Source: Spirometra erinaceieuropaei
Lineage: Eukaryota; Platyhelminthes; Cestoda; Diphyllobothriidea; Diphyllobothriidae
Reading direction: 5' to 3'
DNA: 64,000 nt
Assembly (NCBI GenBank): GCA_902702965.1
Contig: CACRXP010000019.1
Coordinates: 1,928,472-1,992,471, forward strand
Part shown: positions 26,000-39,300 of the stretch, one piece after another
Layout of the letters: every line of letters begins with the position of its first letter
Position numbering within the stretch: the stretch's first letter is position 1
Translations under genes and position numbers: made by a program
Notes under the pieces: generated by a model
Told to the model about the DNA's origin: nothing
Database searches by the model: none
Seen by the model: only the letters and a program-made list of their open reading frames with translations

Positions 26000-26830
26000 T
26001 TCAGGAGCATTTAAGATACGGTTGGGGAAGCTTGGGCACATGTGATAATAAACAATGCCCAAGAAGGGAAGTATCACCGAAAACGACAGAGGAGACGGTG
26101 ACTGCTAAGGCTTTGGATGAGAAATCCAAACAAAACCGCACGTCCAAATCCCGTTCTAAACTTCCGCCAGATCGGTGAAAGTTAATCCCCAACAGGCTAT
26201 ACAGTTGTGATATGAAGCGACAATTTGTCGTGTAGTGTGGTTGCATCATTAGACCAGCTGGATGAATAGTGATGTTGTACACAGTTCGCAGTGGCTTTAC
26301 TTATCTGTAGTGCAGTCTGGACCATCCACGGTACGGTTGACGAGGTTTAGACACAGGTGAGCGGGCTTTATTTGAAGATAAACGATGCTGAATAGCGCTA
26401 CCGATAAAGACTAGAGAGGCTGGAAGGGCCACTTCTGGTGTATTAGCCACCGTCAGACAGCCATACCCAACGCCGAGGTGTGCAACCCCTGGGGCTCGAT
26501 CCCACGACCTGTTGGTTAGAAGTACAACGCCCTAACCACTGAGCTACGAGCTCGTTGTCCTGTCGGTTGTGATTGGTTATACTAACAATGATGGAGGGGC
26601 GCGTACCAATCATGTTACGGAACTCACTCGTCCCGTTGTACCTTACGGGCTGTCTTTAGAGCCCCGCCAACGCCCGCACAGCGGCGCGTAATGTAGGCAG
26701 AATAGCATTACCAACAGTGCTTACAGAAAAGGCAACTACTGAGGTCTTAGACTGGAGCTCCAAGAAGAACGGCTCGTCCATGGGCTTCACCCCCACATGC
26801 TTCTTAGGAGTTGTGAGAATGAAACTCGCA
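26000..26830 (-). repeat. Cluster of SINE-like repeats, including a tRNA-headed copy
   Basis: Two related blocks lie side by side: GTACACAGTTCGCAGTG occurs near 25,960 and again near 26,278, each followed by similar sequence. On the minus strand from about 26,560 to 26,484 there is a tRNA-like head with A-box-like TAGCTCAGTGG and B-box-like GGGATCGAGCC. The block at 26,680-26,830 resembles 26,060-26,170 (both carry GGCTCGTCCA/GCACGTCCA-type runs). The cluster lies just downstream of the last mucolipin exon found. Confidence 0.6.
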
Positions 26831-27008
26831 TAACGCAAACATGTCCTCCGCAGACAACCGAAAGGAAACTGTCCTGCCTCTTTCAGTCCCTAAAGGATCG
26901 GCTGTAGCTTGGCGGGACTCAGAAAGAATAAAGGCACGATGTCACCACCTGTGCGCTGTGAGCGGCTGAGTTAAGCCGACGAGAGAACAGAAGCCGACAT
27001 TCGCTCAC

Positions 27009-27341
27009 CTTCACCTCCTCGTAGGCCTCAAAGATGATGGTGACGAAGATGTTGAGGACAACGTAGATGAATAGGGTTATGAAGAGGTAGAGGAAGAGGC
27101 GACTAAAGAGGAAGATTCCGAGGCCCTGATTTGCTCCAATAATCGAGAAGGTCACATACATGTCGTCTCCATTGATGAGACTGAATAGACACTCCAGGGT
27201 GGACATGAAGGTACGAAATTTTAGGTGGTAGGGACCAATGATGACCCAACAGCAGAGCACAAAGGCAAAGTAGATGACGAGGGCGCAGGCGCAGAAACGC
27301 AGAAGGCCTGGCACCGAGCGAGTAATTGTTCGTATTAGGAG
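27009..27341 (-). CDS. TRPML: Mucolipin exon 9: TM4-5 linker, TM5, pore and TM6
   Basis: One hundred and eleven codons in phase 0, acceptor TTTCCTAG after a T-rich tract, donor AAG|GTGAGC. It carries VPGLLRF, TM5, GPYHLKFR, then the pore segment LECLFSLINGDDMYVTF with the filter codons at 27,162-27,173, and TM6 (LYLFITLFIYVVLNIFVTII) ending EAYEEVK. This is the most conserved part of the family and identifies the gene beyond reasonable doubt. Confidence 0.97.
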
Positions 27342-30300
27342 CTAGGAAAAAAAACAAAGGGGGGGGGAGGGCAGAAATGACAAGCGGTTTAAGAAGCAGA
27401 GCCACCGCAGTCACATATATGACGTCACATATGAGACTGAAGTGACACTCCAGGGTGGACATGAAGGTGCGAAATTTGAGGTGGTAAAATCCCTTGCGAT
27501 GGTTACGCCAGCAGTTATAAAGGTCAAAAGGGACGAAAGTCGCATTCCCGCCTTGTTTACATTAAAGTAATTAGGCGAATCGGTATCGCTAGACATAACT
27601 GAGGCATGCGAATCGCCTAACAGTTGCGTCTAGCCAAGTCTCCCTCGTTTACCCAGTAGACCAATTCCCCATCTCATGGGCAGAGAACTTTTCGGGTATA
27701 CTTATCTGCCCATCGGGGGAGCAGGAATGACAAGCAGTCCAAGAGGCACGACGTGGTTGGCTCAGAAGCACCCCCCCCCCCGGCAAAACTTCAGATGATT
27801 CATTGAATACATTTTACTGGCTGAAATCGTTGTCTTGTGTGCTCTTTTGCAGTCAAAGACTCGCTGACGGAAAATACTAAAAGCAACATGGCCCGAGGTC
27901 ACAATAAAACTGTTGTGTGGGTTACATTGGTTTCGGTGCCCATTGCATTTTTTGGGTCAGCAGCCGTCAGCCCAGAAACCAAAGGTGTGAACAGGGCAGC
28001 AATTGAACCAAAACGGCGAAAAAAAACCGAAGTTGGGGGAGGGGAGTGCCAACCAGCCTGACAAAGGCGGTAAAACGACATCTTGACAAGCAGAAGGTGT
28101 GAGATGGCGGACTTACGGTGGTCTGAGTGGAGTATCCCACATATCGGAGAAGCCCAAGCCAAACGCACAGGGTACCGAGACCCAGTAAGTATGACCATTC
28201 GTTATAGTGCTCTAAAACCTAAAAGGCAATAAAGTAACACCAGAATTGGGCGACAAAGGGAAAAGGGCAGAAAGAAGGTCGGAAGGACACAAAAAATCAC
28301 AGCTAATCAAACGAGGGAATGGAAACCGACAGCAGGCGGCGGCGTGGGGTGTATGCTCTTACATTGGTATCGTTCGCCAGCTTGAAGACGGAGCCGGCAA
28401 CAATGAGGGCATCACTGAGCAAAAACAGCAGGTACCAGGGATTAACGAATTCCCAGAAGACACCGTGCAGACGGATTCCGTACCAACTGCTGAAAAACTG
28501 TTTAGTTTTCTGCAGGACGGAAGAAGGAGACGAGGAGTAAGTGCTTTTGCTTTTTAAATTTTCCAAAACTTCTCACTAAATGTTAATCAGAAGTGAGCTT
28601 TTTAAAGTGACGTTCCAAATACGACTAGGTGACTTTGAGTAATCATGAGATGTTGATGGATACAAGACATATAGATTAATTAGTCGTTTTTTCCGTCTGG
28701 TGGCCAGGTGGAGATTCGTACAGCAGGTGGGCTAACTCATGAAATGTCAGATGAAATTCCGAAATGCGTTTTCGTTCCGAAAAGATGAATTAAGTAGGGT
28801 TGTTAAACTAATCAGCCTGCAACATAATTTTATAATATCTCAATTACCTCAGGATGCCGGCTACGAATGAACTTCCTTCCGACTGCATGCAACAACTACA
28901 CTTTGTAGAAAATTACTACTTAAGTAGCATGGATTTTTGTAGTTTATTTTCGATGTCCCTAAAAGTCCAGTTATATTTCATGGAAAACATGCATAAAAAT
29001 ATTCATTCTTTTGCTGATTCATTCGGTAGACAATTACGTCTTCTTCCAATGTCATACGCGAAGAAAGGGTATAATTCGGTTTTCAAAAACTTTTCCAATT
29101 CCTGAATGGTTTTGAACGCGCTCTACCGTTACACTTGCATTCAGGGTTTCCAAACTACAAGCCATATATTTTCGGCGTACGGAAAACCCCACATTTCTCT
29201 AAGGTAATAAAGGGGACCATATGGGGTTCATAAAAATTAACAGTAGATTTGATCCATATTGTTAACTTTAAAAGCCAAATTGGTAAATGCAGAGATAGAA
29301 AGATTTATGAACGGCCATTTCAGGGTATTTAAAAGTCTCACAATTAGAAACTTTTTTAAAAACCGAATTATGTCCCTCCTTCGAGTATAAAATTAGAAGA
29401 AGAAGACGTCGTTTTCTACCGAATGAGTGAAAGAATGAACACTTTATGCATGTTTTGCCACGAAATATAATTGGACTTTTAGGGGCGTCGAAAATCAACA
29501 ATATGGCAGTGTAAAATGAATCAATCTGAACTCTCCAGGCGCATTGGCGACGCTCAAGCACGGGAATATAGACTGCTCGTACTACAGAGGGGTTTTCCCT
29601 AAGTCACAGAGGGGGTACGCATCTCCATGTGCTAAATTTTACCCCAACCCTAAGCATTTAACCAAACCAGCAACCCCTGGAATTTAGCACAAAGCCACCA
29701 GTAATTTGGGGAGGGGGGGGGAGAGAAGGTCCGCGTTCCCGTGTCCTGCCAAGATCGCCAATTAAGTTCCCTAGGAGGTCCATCGATTTTATCAGTTTGA
29801 GTAATGCCCATCAGGCAATATAATTTTTCAACTCACGTACCATACAACATGGGCAATAATTTAGGAGTCTAGAGAAATCAACGCAGGTGTTTCAAACTTC
29901 GGGATTGGGTATGACTGGCTGACGACAGCTAATTAGCTAGAAATGGCCATTCTAGTCTCCCTTGTCTTTGTCAGTAATACTATTTTGCCTATGTCATGCG
30001 CCGCTGTGCGACTGCTGGTTGGACTCGAGAGAGAGCCCGTAAGGCACAACAGGACGTGTGAGTTCCGTAGAAACGATCGGTGAGCGCCCCTCTACCAATC
30101 GATATCTATATACTAATAGTTGTGTTTTGATAGAATGTGAATATTAGGCAGTTACTCCACCAAAGCTGGGGTGTAGCCTAACCTAATACACAGTGGCAGA
30201 ACAGTCTTCCACTAAGCAGACGTTTGGTTAGTCCTTCTGTATGATTGATAAAGCCTGGAAGACGAGAGGAAATTAGAGACCTTTGAACGTCGTCGAGTGA

Positions 30301-33300
30301 AAGTGATCCTTTGAAATACGCCCGCTTCGCCTTGACTGGTCTATTTTGCAGGGATATATCAGGTTCACCTGGAAAAACGTCTGAGGTAGCTCGGGTACTT
30401 TCCCTGTCACCCACCCTAGGAGTTCAGTGCCACCGTTCTCAGTCGGACCTGGCCAGACACGGACCGCCAAAATATCGAGGTAGTTCTCGGAAATTCGTGG
30501 GGAAAGGACAGTCTACGCTGATCTAACTTGATCAGTTAGCGTAGATCGCAACCAGCAGAGAGGAACCGTCGGTGATATCACTGAAACCGTCTAGATCAGG
30601 TTTGTTTGCAGTCGCATGAGGTATTTGAGTAAGCATGACATAAGTTAATTCGGAACACAAAAACACCTTCCTGTACCTAAAGCCATGAATTAGACAGCTA
30701 TCTGGGGTGGATGGCAGTAAAAGCCGATTCCAGGGTACACTAACTAAAGAGGAAGAAACGGCCACTGGAGTTTCTTAGTGGGTTCCCGAACATAAAAGGC
30801 AGAAACTATGCGAAAAAACGTCTGCGCGCAACGCTAAAGACTCGTGCGCAGATTAGAAGAAGCACAATGAGCATGACAGTATGCAAGTAGTAGTGGTTAG
30901 GTGTAAAAGTGTATTCAACATGTCCGGTCAGTTAAAAGGGCAGGACTGACGCCTAAGAATGTCACCACACGGGGTTCTGAGTGTCGACTTACCTTCCAGA
31001 GCGACCAACCCATCCAGATGGAACGGAGGCACATGAGGGCGGAGAGGAGACTCATGTCGAAAGCGAGGAGGTCCACCGCGAGGTGAACGTTACGTCGGAA
31101 GGAGGATGAGAGGGGGCCATCTTCAGGCGCAGCAGAGGGGCTGGCGACGGACTCGCTACCCACAACGCCACAAGCAATCTCAATTGGTTGAGCATCAAGA
31201 TGAACCGACACCTGGCCCGACTGCCCAGTGTTATCGAAAGTTATCTAGGCAGCCGCGGGAGAGGGGGGAGGAGAAAGTGTAAGAAGGGGCACACATGCAA
31301 ACAACCAAGGCGGGTTAAAAGCAAGTGGAGGTGCGGAAAGGGACTAGGATGTCGATGAGTAACTGTTTATGAGATAGATGGACCGACACGGTTTCATGGG
31401 TGCGATAGTGTCTACGTAAAAAATGATTCCTTTTTTGGGGGGAGGGGACATGCGCAGAACCTGAATCACCCGTCCAATACCCACGAGGCCTCAAAGTCAA
31501 TACGGCCTGTTAGGACGGCCCAGAACAACACGCGAGGGCCTGGCCATGCGGGCGCTCAGGACTGGACCAGTAGGAACACGCAAGCCAGACGAAGCCACGG
31601 ACGGAAGGATTACGAGTTGATGTATACACGGCGACTGACGCAGTAAAGCTGTTCTCTGGTTTCCTTTCTGTCTTTTGTTCCGCACACAACTGGCGTCATC
31701 CTACTGGGGCATATAACACGGCCGGATATGAGCATTAATAAGGTGGTTAAAGTTGCGTCTACACGTTCCACGCGGGTGCTGTTGATTACACGGACCGGAC
31801 TTCAGAGGCCGGCTTCTCGGAACTCTCTTCGAGGTGTCATGAGGCCAAATTAAGGGCGGGTCATCGCGGCCAGACTTCTTATAGTCAGGCAGTGATGCAC
31901 TGCAATGGAGCTGGGTCTATCTCAACCCCCCCCCCACACCGGTTGTGGTCAGTTAGAGTAAAGTTGGCTAGAGGTGAGACCAGGCCCAATGTCTGATATG
32001 GTAGAAAGCCTCCATCCAGCGCGTCGTACACGCGTGTGCTGCCTCTGTGTCGGTTTAACGCAACAGCTCAGTCCGCTTTGACGACTGATTTAAGAGACAA
32101 TTCTCAGGACCGAAACATAAAACGAGATCCAGTTGACAGGAGGCCTGAGGGCTACTAAAAGGAGAAAAACGACCATCCAGGAAAGTAGTAATTTGGAAGA
32201 TTGTCAGTTGACCTCAATTTTCTCATGGAAAGAGAAACAAATTGATATGTCCCCCCCCCCACCCCCCTAAGGGTGGTCCGCATGACGCCTCTCGTTTTCT
32301 CGAGACCCGAGTTGGTGTTTGGCACGCGTTAGGTGTGGACCAGAAGGCACTTCAGGTACTGCAACCAATCTCATTTGCGGTCGGCTTGACGGTGGCATAG
32401 AAGAGGAAAGAGAGGATGGGGTCAACCTGCTGCATCTACCTTCTCACCAAAAACAACCAAATGTGCCTCGAGACTTGGAAAGTTTCCAAAGGACGAGATA
32501 ATTCGACACTCCTCAGGAATGAGAAGTGAGCAGTGGTCGCTCCCGAATGTGAACTTAAAGGAATTCTAGCCTGCGCGATATCAGGCATCGTCTCCTCTTT
32601 TTAGTCCCGAAAAGTACAGTGCGTGACCGATCTCAGGAAATGTTGGCCAGATTTCTGCAATGCGTTTCCGATTAGGAAGGATTACTTAGGTGGGGTTGTT
32701 ATACTGATTAGCATGCAGCATAACGGTATAACATTTCGGACTCTAAAGGATGTCGGCTTTTGAATGCACTTCTTTTTGACTTCCTGAAAAATCACACTCG
32801 GTAAAAAGGGCTACTTAAGTAGCATGCATTTGCACATTGATTTTCGATGGCCTTATATATTCAAAGATATTTTATAGAAAACACGCACAAAATATGCTTC
32901 CTTTTGCTCTTTCGGTAGGAAATCGCATTGTCTTCATATTTTATGTCCGCAGAAAGTGAATATTTAGGCTTTAAAAAAGTTTCCAAATTCCCGAATAATT
33001 TCCAGCCTGTTCCGCCATTCAGTAATTTCAGTCTACAAGGTGGATGCTTTCCGCTTAAAGAAAATCATATATTCTTCTATGTCTTTAAGAATATATTAAA
33101 CAGAGTTCATGAAATTATGCAATGGATCCGGACTGTGTTGTACATTTCATGAGGAGTATTAGTAAAAGGACATGTGCGGTCTTGCATGCATGGACATCGC
33201 ACGGTCTTAAAAATCTCAAAATTAGAAACCTTTTTAATACCGAAATATACACTTTCTTCGGGCATAAAATATGAAGACAATGTGATTTTCTACCAAATGA

Positions 33301-36300
33301 GCAAAAGAAAGCATATTTTTGTGTATGTTCTCTAAAAAATTTGTTTGAATTTATAATACCATCCAAAAGCAATAGGCAAAATACAGGCTACTTAAGTAGC
33401 CATTTTTTGCCGAGTGTGGTTTCTGCAGGAGGTCAAGAAGAAGTGCATTTAAAAGCCAACACCCTGGCGAGTCCTAAATGTTATAGACTTATGCTGCATG
33501 ATAATCAGTATAGCAACCCCATTTAAGTAATCCTTCCTAATCGGATCGCATTCCAGATTTTTGGCCAACATTTCGTGAGATCGGTCACGCACTGTATATG
33601 GCTCACACATCAAAGCTATTCAACTCTGTTAGCCACTGCATCTCAGAAGCCGCTTCTGGTCTTCCTGACATCGAGTGAAGTGGATGCGGTGCAAGCCTGC
33701 CCCGCCATAAGCATACTGATGTGCAAGCCATCAAGATAACCTCCTTGGGACAGGGGGCGTTTCCTGCCGCCTGTGGTTGACGAATGCGATGGTCACCGTC
33801 GTGCTAGGCTGACGGAATAACAAGCAGGGGAAGAGCATGCATGTCGGCCGACTCTACTCCGAATTCGCATGTCTCGGTCAAAGCACGTAACACAATCCGT
33901 AGGATTGTTTTAACCAGCTGATGGGGATTATATCTGACAACAGTTGGCATATGATGGAAACCAACTGTGCAAAGGACACAACACCACCAGGATGCATACG
34001 GCTTCATTTTCGGAATATTCACCAGAATGAAGTCATGCGATTGGCCGCATAGAACAAGAAATGATCCATTTGGGTTCTTCTGTACAGATAGTTTGAAGGG
34101 GTCAGTTGAAACGCATAGGGCTGAGAGGACAGAACTAACCGAAATGTTGAACTGGAAACACTCCACACTGCGATCCCAGTCCAGATGATGTATCGAGGGA
34201 GAAGAGAGTTGAAAGTTCAGTTGGAAGGTTTGAAGGCTGGAGAACAAAGGAAAGGCGAACATTATGTAGAATGAGAGTTGGGTCAGAAGGAAGAAACAGC
34301 AAATTCAGTGAACTCGTCTGCTGCTTGATAACACCGTGTGGAAGTCAGTGACAACGTGCAACTGCAATGAGAAGATTCTGAGCATTATGGTCCTATTTCG
34401 GTGAGGCCAGGGAGTGTAGTGGAATGCCTGTGTCGACCGTCCGGACAGCTATACAGGCAAACAGAAGACTAGGTTACGTGGACGCAAGAGGGCTATTCTC
34501 CAAGGGAGGACACAGTACTATTGGCGACCGCTCACGGTCTGTAGCAAAATCATGCCGCTGGTGGTCGGAGAGCATTTGCGAGTGACTGCAAGACGGAGTG
34601 TCAGGTCTTCAACTACGCCTGATACACGCGGCGAGGATCAGGTCGTGCGTGTGATACGCGTAGACAGGTCATCTAGCTTTATCAGTCACTGCGTCCGTAC
34701 CAACTTCTGATTGTCTTGACATTATTTTTTAATCTGAGCAAGATAGGCAAGGGAAAAAGGAGTATGCTGGGTGCTGCGAAATCCTGCCGCATCATAGACT
34801 AATTCACGCCCCCCCCCCTCAGTGGGACATGAGGTGGACTTCGTCGGTCGGGGCGGTCGAACTATCCCACGCAGATACCAGCTTGAGCTCGAACAGAAGT
34901 GGCGTTCATGGCCTTGACCTGATAGCATGGCGGACTCAGACTGACGACGGCCGAGGAGCCGGAAACGGCCCTCCCGGAGACCATATACAAGTTTTGGTCA
35001 TAGTTCCAAATTTTTGGTTGATCGCCGTTGTGCGCCCGCCTGAAAGAGCTCTGGCCGAATCCCTGGGGCAAAATGGGAGTCCGGTAGTCCATCCTGCGAT
35101 TGGACAAAAACATACAAACTTACTTAATCGATGTCATCGAGCCCCCTTTCCATAATGACGTTGAGAATAGTTCATTCTCCAGGCGGCAGAAATGACTCAC
35201 GCGATACTTTGATTAGTGGAGTGGACTCGTGCAACAGCAGACTGGACCTGCGAGATGCGTTTGGACGCAGTGAGTGAATAAGCATCCCGTCGACGCGTAT
35301 CAGTAGACTACAATTTCCCTTTACCTTCACGACAGAACCAGACCTTGGCCGGTTTCGTCCGTCAGTGGAACCAGTTACAAGGGTGTGGTCGACAGTTCGG
35401 CCGTCGTGATCGACGATGTCCACCGTGTGCTCCAAAGCAGGGTGAGGACAGGGATGTGACTTGCGTGTGGGGCAGTTTAAAGTGATAGTAGACTCGCGCA
35501 GCGTCTGCCGCACTGCCTCTCCCTCCCTCATCTGGGTCCGGTTGCTAGACAAAGTCGGGAAGATCGGAGGCGGGGGGAGGGCGCAGGTGGAAAGCGCGGC
35601 GAAGACCTGCGCCTAGGAGTACCACCACACCCTCTGGTCCACAACAGACAGACCAGGATTTTATATCACAACAAAAGTAGGGCACAGGAACGACGACCTG
35701 CGCGTGACTTAGTTTATGCTGATAGTAGACTTGCACAGCACCGACTGCACTCGCTCCTCCTCCTCCCCCCACCTGGGTCCAGTGTCGTGACAGAGTCAAG
35801 AAGACCGGAGGTGGGGGGAGGGCGCAGTTGGTCGGCACGATGTGTGCCCGTGCCTTGACGTGCCTCCACATCCCCTGTTTTAAACAACAGCAAATATTGG
35901 GGGACGGCTCGGATCCAAATTGGCGCTGTGTAAGCCACCGAGCGTCGAGATTTGTTATGGGCGTGCATTTCTGATAACGCTTGTTGGACTCTGATCTAGC
36001 CCCTGTGTTGGTCCAGCGCATCTACAGCGTAGTCCGTTCTGGGGTCCACAGGGGCGCGGCACAGCCTCGGAGTCACAGAGGACAGCCGGTAGTCAGGTTT
36101 GGTCAGAACAGAGTGACAACGCTGCGCAGCAAAGTGCTCCGTATGGCTGCAGGCTCATCAGTGTCCACCAACCCTCAGAGGGACAAGGAAATGTGCAGTG
36201 AACAGGGCAAAACTGCGTCTACCGCATGAAGCCTGGGAGCCTTACCGCATGAAGTCGATGATGATGTTGTGGGCGGCGAGAAAACGCTTGACTGTCTCGG

Positions 36301-39300
36301 CTGTTTTGACCTCTCCAACTGGAACATCCAAGATGGAAACGGAAACGCAGTCTACGAGTGAGTGATGGGACGGTGGGGGGTGGAGGGAGAGAAAGAAACA
36401 TGGTCAAGCGCGCTGTACCACGCAAAAAGGGAAAGCCAAGTTGATTTACTTGGGAGCACCAAAGAGCCGAAGAATCTAAATAGCTCGTCTACACGCGCCA
36501 CGCAAGTGATGCGATCCCCACTGAATGTACAACGCTTCCGTGAGGGCGATTCGGACCTCACGTGAGGGGCAGTGCCATAAAGGGGCAGTCCTGAGAAAGG
36601 ACGGAGTTGCCCCGTCAGTTGGCAGCCCTCAAAACCACTCCTTTGTCCTCCCATGCATGACATAGGGGTAGCAGCCATTGCAATCCAACGGAGGACTCAG
36701 ATGCCACGTTAGTCGGCGGCCTTGGAAGCCAAGACCTTTAGTGTGTCATAGCTGTTGCAGGTAGAAGTGTCATGGGAGAGATGTACCTCAGTGTCATAAA
36801 CCAGTGGTCTGTCGAAGGACTGGTGCTGAGATGGGATGCACTGTCAGACGCGGCGTCTGAGGCGCATGGAACGCAGTGGTTAAGAACTCCTGCATGCCTT
36901 GTACAGCCCAACTTACGTTCTGGTCTAAGGCAACAACAGCGAGGCCCGCCTGGTGGTTAAACAGAGCCAAACGCGTCGCCAGTGATTTCAAAAGGAGGCT
37001 CGGTACGGTCTGACGTTATAGTGCTGACCGGACCCAGACGCGTCCCGTTTGACGATCACCATACAGAGCCAAACACACAGTTAGTGCTATGTCATTCACA
37101 ATTTTCATAGATTGGGCTGACTACCCTGGCAGGCAATGCTTATTCGTCCACCCAAAGTCAATACAACAATAGACACCCCTTGGGCGTGGTGATTGAAGCT
37201 TTCCTTTTTTAACTTCAAGGTTTCGGCCTGCGTTATCCCCGAACGCTATCGTACTACGCGCTTTTCGGGACTACTCCGTGATTTCTATTTTCCCGACAGC
37301 TCTGTGCTTCACTGGTACAGCGTCAGGCTTAACATCGGATAGTTTCAAATACCTTCCATGTCCTGGAAAAACTTTCTTTTTAAGATTAACTAGTTATAAA
37401 TCATAAATTAACAGGCAGAAACTTTGTTGACTGAATAGTAACCCAGAGGGTAGCCTATAACAGCAAACATCGTTCAACAGGAACCCGCTTGCAGAGTGCA
37501 CGTATACTGCTAACATAGTCGGGCGCTCCAGCCAATCAAAACATTTGGAGCTTGGGCGCAAGTTGGGATTCAGAAGTTAAGACGAAATCACGGCCGGCCT
37601 TCGGATGGAGAATGTGAAGGTGTATTTCTGCGACAGATCGTATGAATGACCAGCGGCAAGCACTGGTGCGGCGTGAGCGCGTTCACCGATCAGCGAACGC
37701 CAATAGACTCCCCATCGCTGGACGAGTCGTTGTGCTGATGGTTGAGCGGGTTGACTGGCCTGCGGGCTGCAAGCTTGAGGGCAGAAAATCGTCCTTGTCC
37801 ACACTACAGACCGCGACATGTCCGACCAAGGCACGTGGATCATAGTCCTGATCGGCCGAAAACGAGGTTAAGTCGAGACTCGCTAGACGGCGATTGGGTG
37901 GAACGACTACAGGAGGGGCCATATCTTGGACTGAGATTTCAGAACTGTGTAAAACCGCGGGTGAGGTACAACTGGATTGTAAGCAACACTAGGCCCATGT
38001 CGTAGCACCGTTTCTGCATTTTCGAATAAAGCAATTAATTTGCCTGATCAGTGTCCGGCCACGACTGAGGGCATTACCACTGGATAGCCCGCAACTGCGT
38101 ACTCGTCAGACCCATAAACCTGCCCATTCCAAAAATAGTCTTCCCCGAGAAGCGCTAAACTATCTGGCGCCTGAAGGCAGGTGTGTGACAGGTAGAGGAC
38201 AGAGGCTTCGTGCTGCGTCAGACATCATCTCCAGCGCGACTGGACCAGTATACCTACCACTGAGCGAGCGTGAAGGAATGGGAGCGGTGGGGCCAGTTCT
38301 GCTCGCTGACCCAGGTGTTGATAGTCTTCGACGAGTTCGAGTGACGAACTATCGAGTGATCCGCCAGGGAGACCGGGTTCAGAGATCAAAAAGCCGTTTC
38401 TTTCACATCCCAGACTCAGGGGGAACGACTATGATGAATAGCGACGAGGAGGCTCAACAACCTTCAAGAATATTTATAATCGTACAATAAAAAGAATTGC
38501 CTTGAACAACATAAGGTCATTTGTGTGTTGGGAGGGGGGTTTCAACTTACTACGGCTGTCTGCGGTGTAATTGCCTGTGTGACGGCCGCTGGGGGTGACC
38601 TGGTTTAGGCAAAATTGCACGGTTCGGTTGCGGTCGGCGAAGGAATAACCGCTGATGGTTATTTCCTCTGTTAAGTTGAACTGTTTCGAAAGGAGGGAAG
38701 GATAATCAGCAATTAAATTGATGACAGGAAATGAATAGTTATGTGAAGGTAGCCACTGTCAAGCAGCACAGCGCTGACAATGAAAGAGAGAGAGGGGGGG
38801 TCAGGGTGTGAAGTGTCACCAGATGTCCCTCTGGCCGTTTTTCGTAGATGGGTCCTCAGGAAGACGGGTAAGTTATAGAACCAGAAGACGCCTGATGCAA
38901 GATGGCGAAGAAGCACCGACAACCGACCTCGTTAGGAATGTCCTGCCCACAAAATTAATCAAGCGCAGTCCAGACTGACTGTGATATTTCCTCCACTATT
39001 TCGAGGTTGTGGTGGGCATAATTTTTATTTCAGGAGTCGATGTCCCGTAGGTGGCCCACCTCATTAAACGTTAACTGAAATTCTGAAATGCGTTTTCAAC
39101 TAGGAGGGGTTACTTAGGTGGCGTTCTAATACCGATTACCGGGCAGCATAATCTAAAGAGATTTCAGACATGTCAAGATGCAGGAGTTCGGATGCATTTC
39201 TTTTCGGCCGTCTGGGGAAAGAACAACTGGCGCAAAGAAATGATTACTCACGCAGCATGCATTTTTTTATTGATTTTTGATGCCCTTATAAATTCAAATA

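Noticed and set aside
33804..34262. 152-codon minus-strand open frame as a separate gene
   Set aside because: Its first part is mucolipin exon 5 (34,140-34,236) with good splice sites; the rest is read-through into the intron without similarity.
35545..36021. 158-codon minus-strand Gly/Pro-rich open frame
   Set aside because: It is made of two copies of a GC-rich dispersed repeat found elsewhere in the window on either strand.
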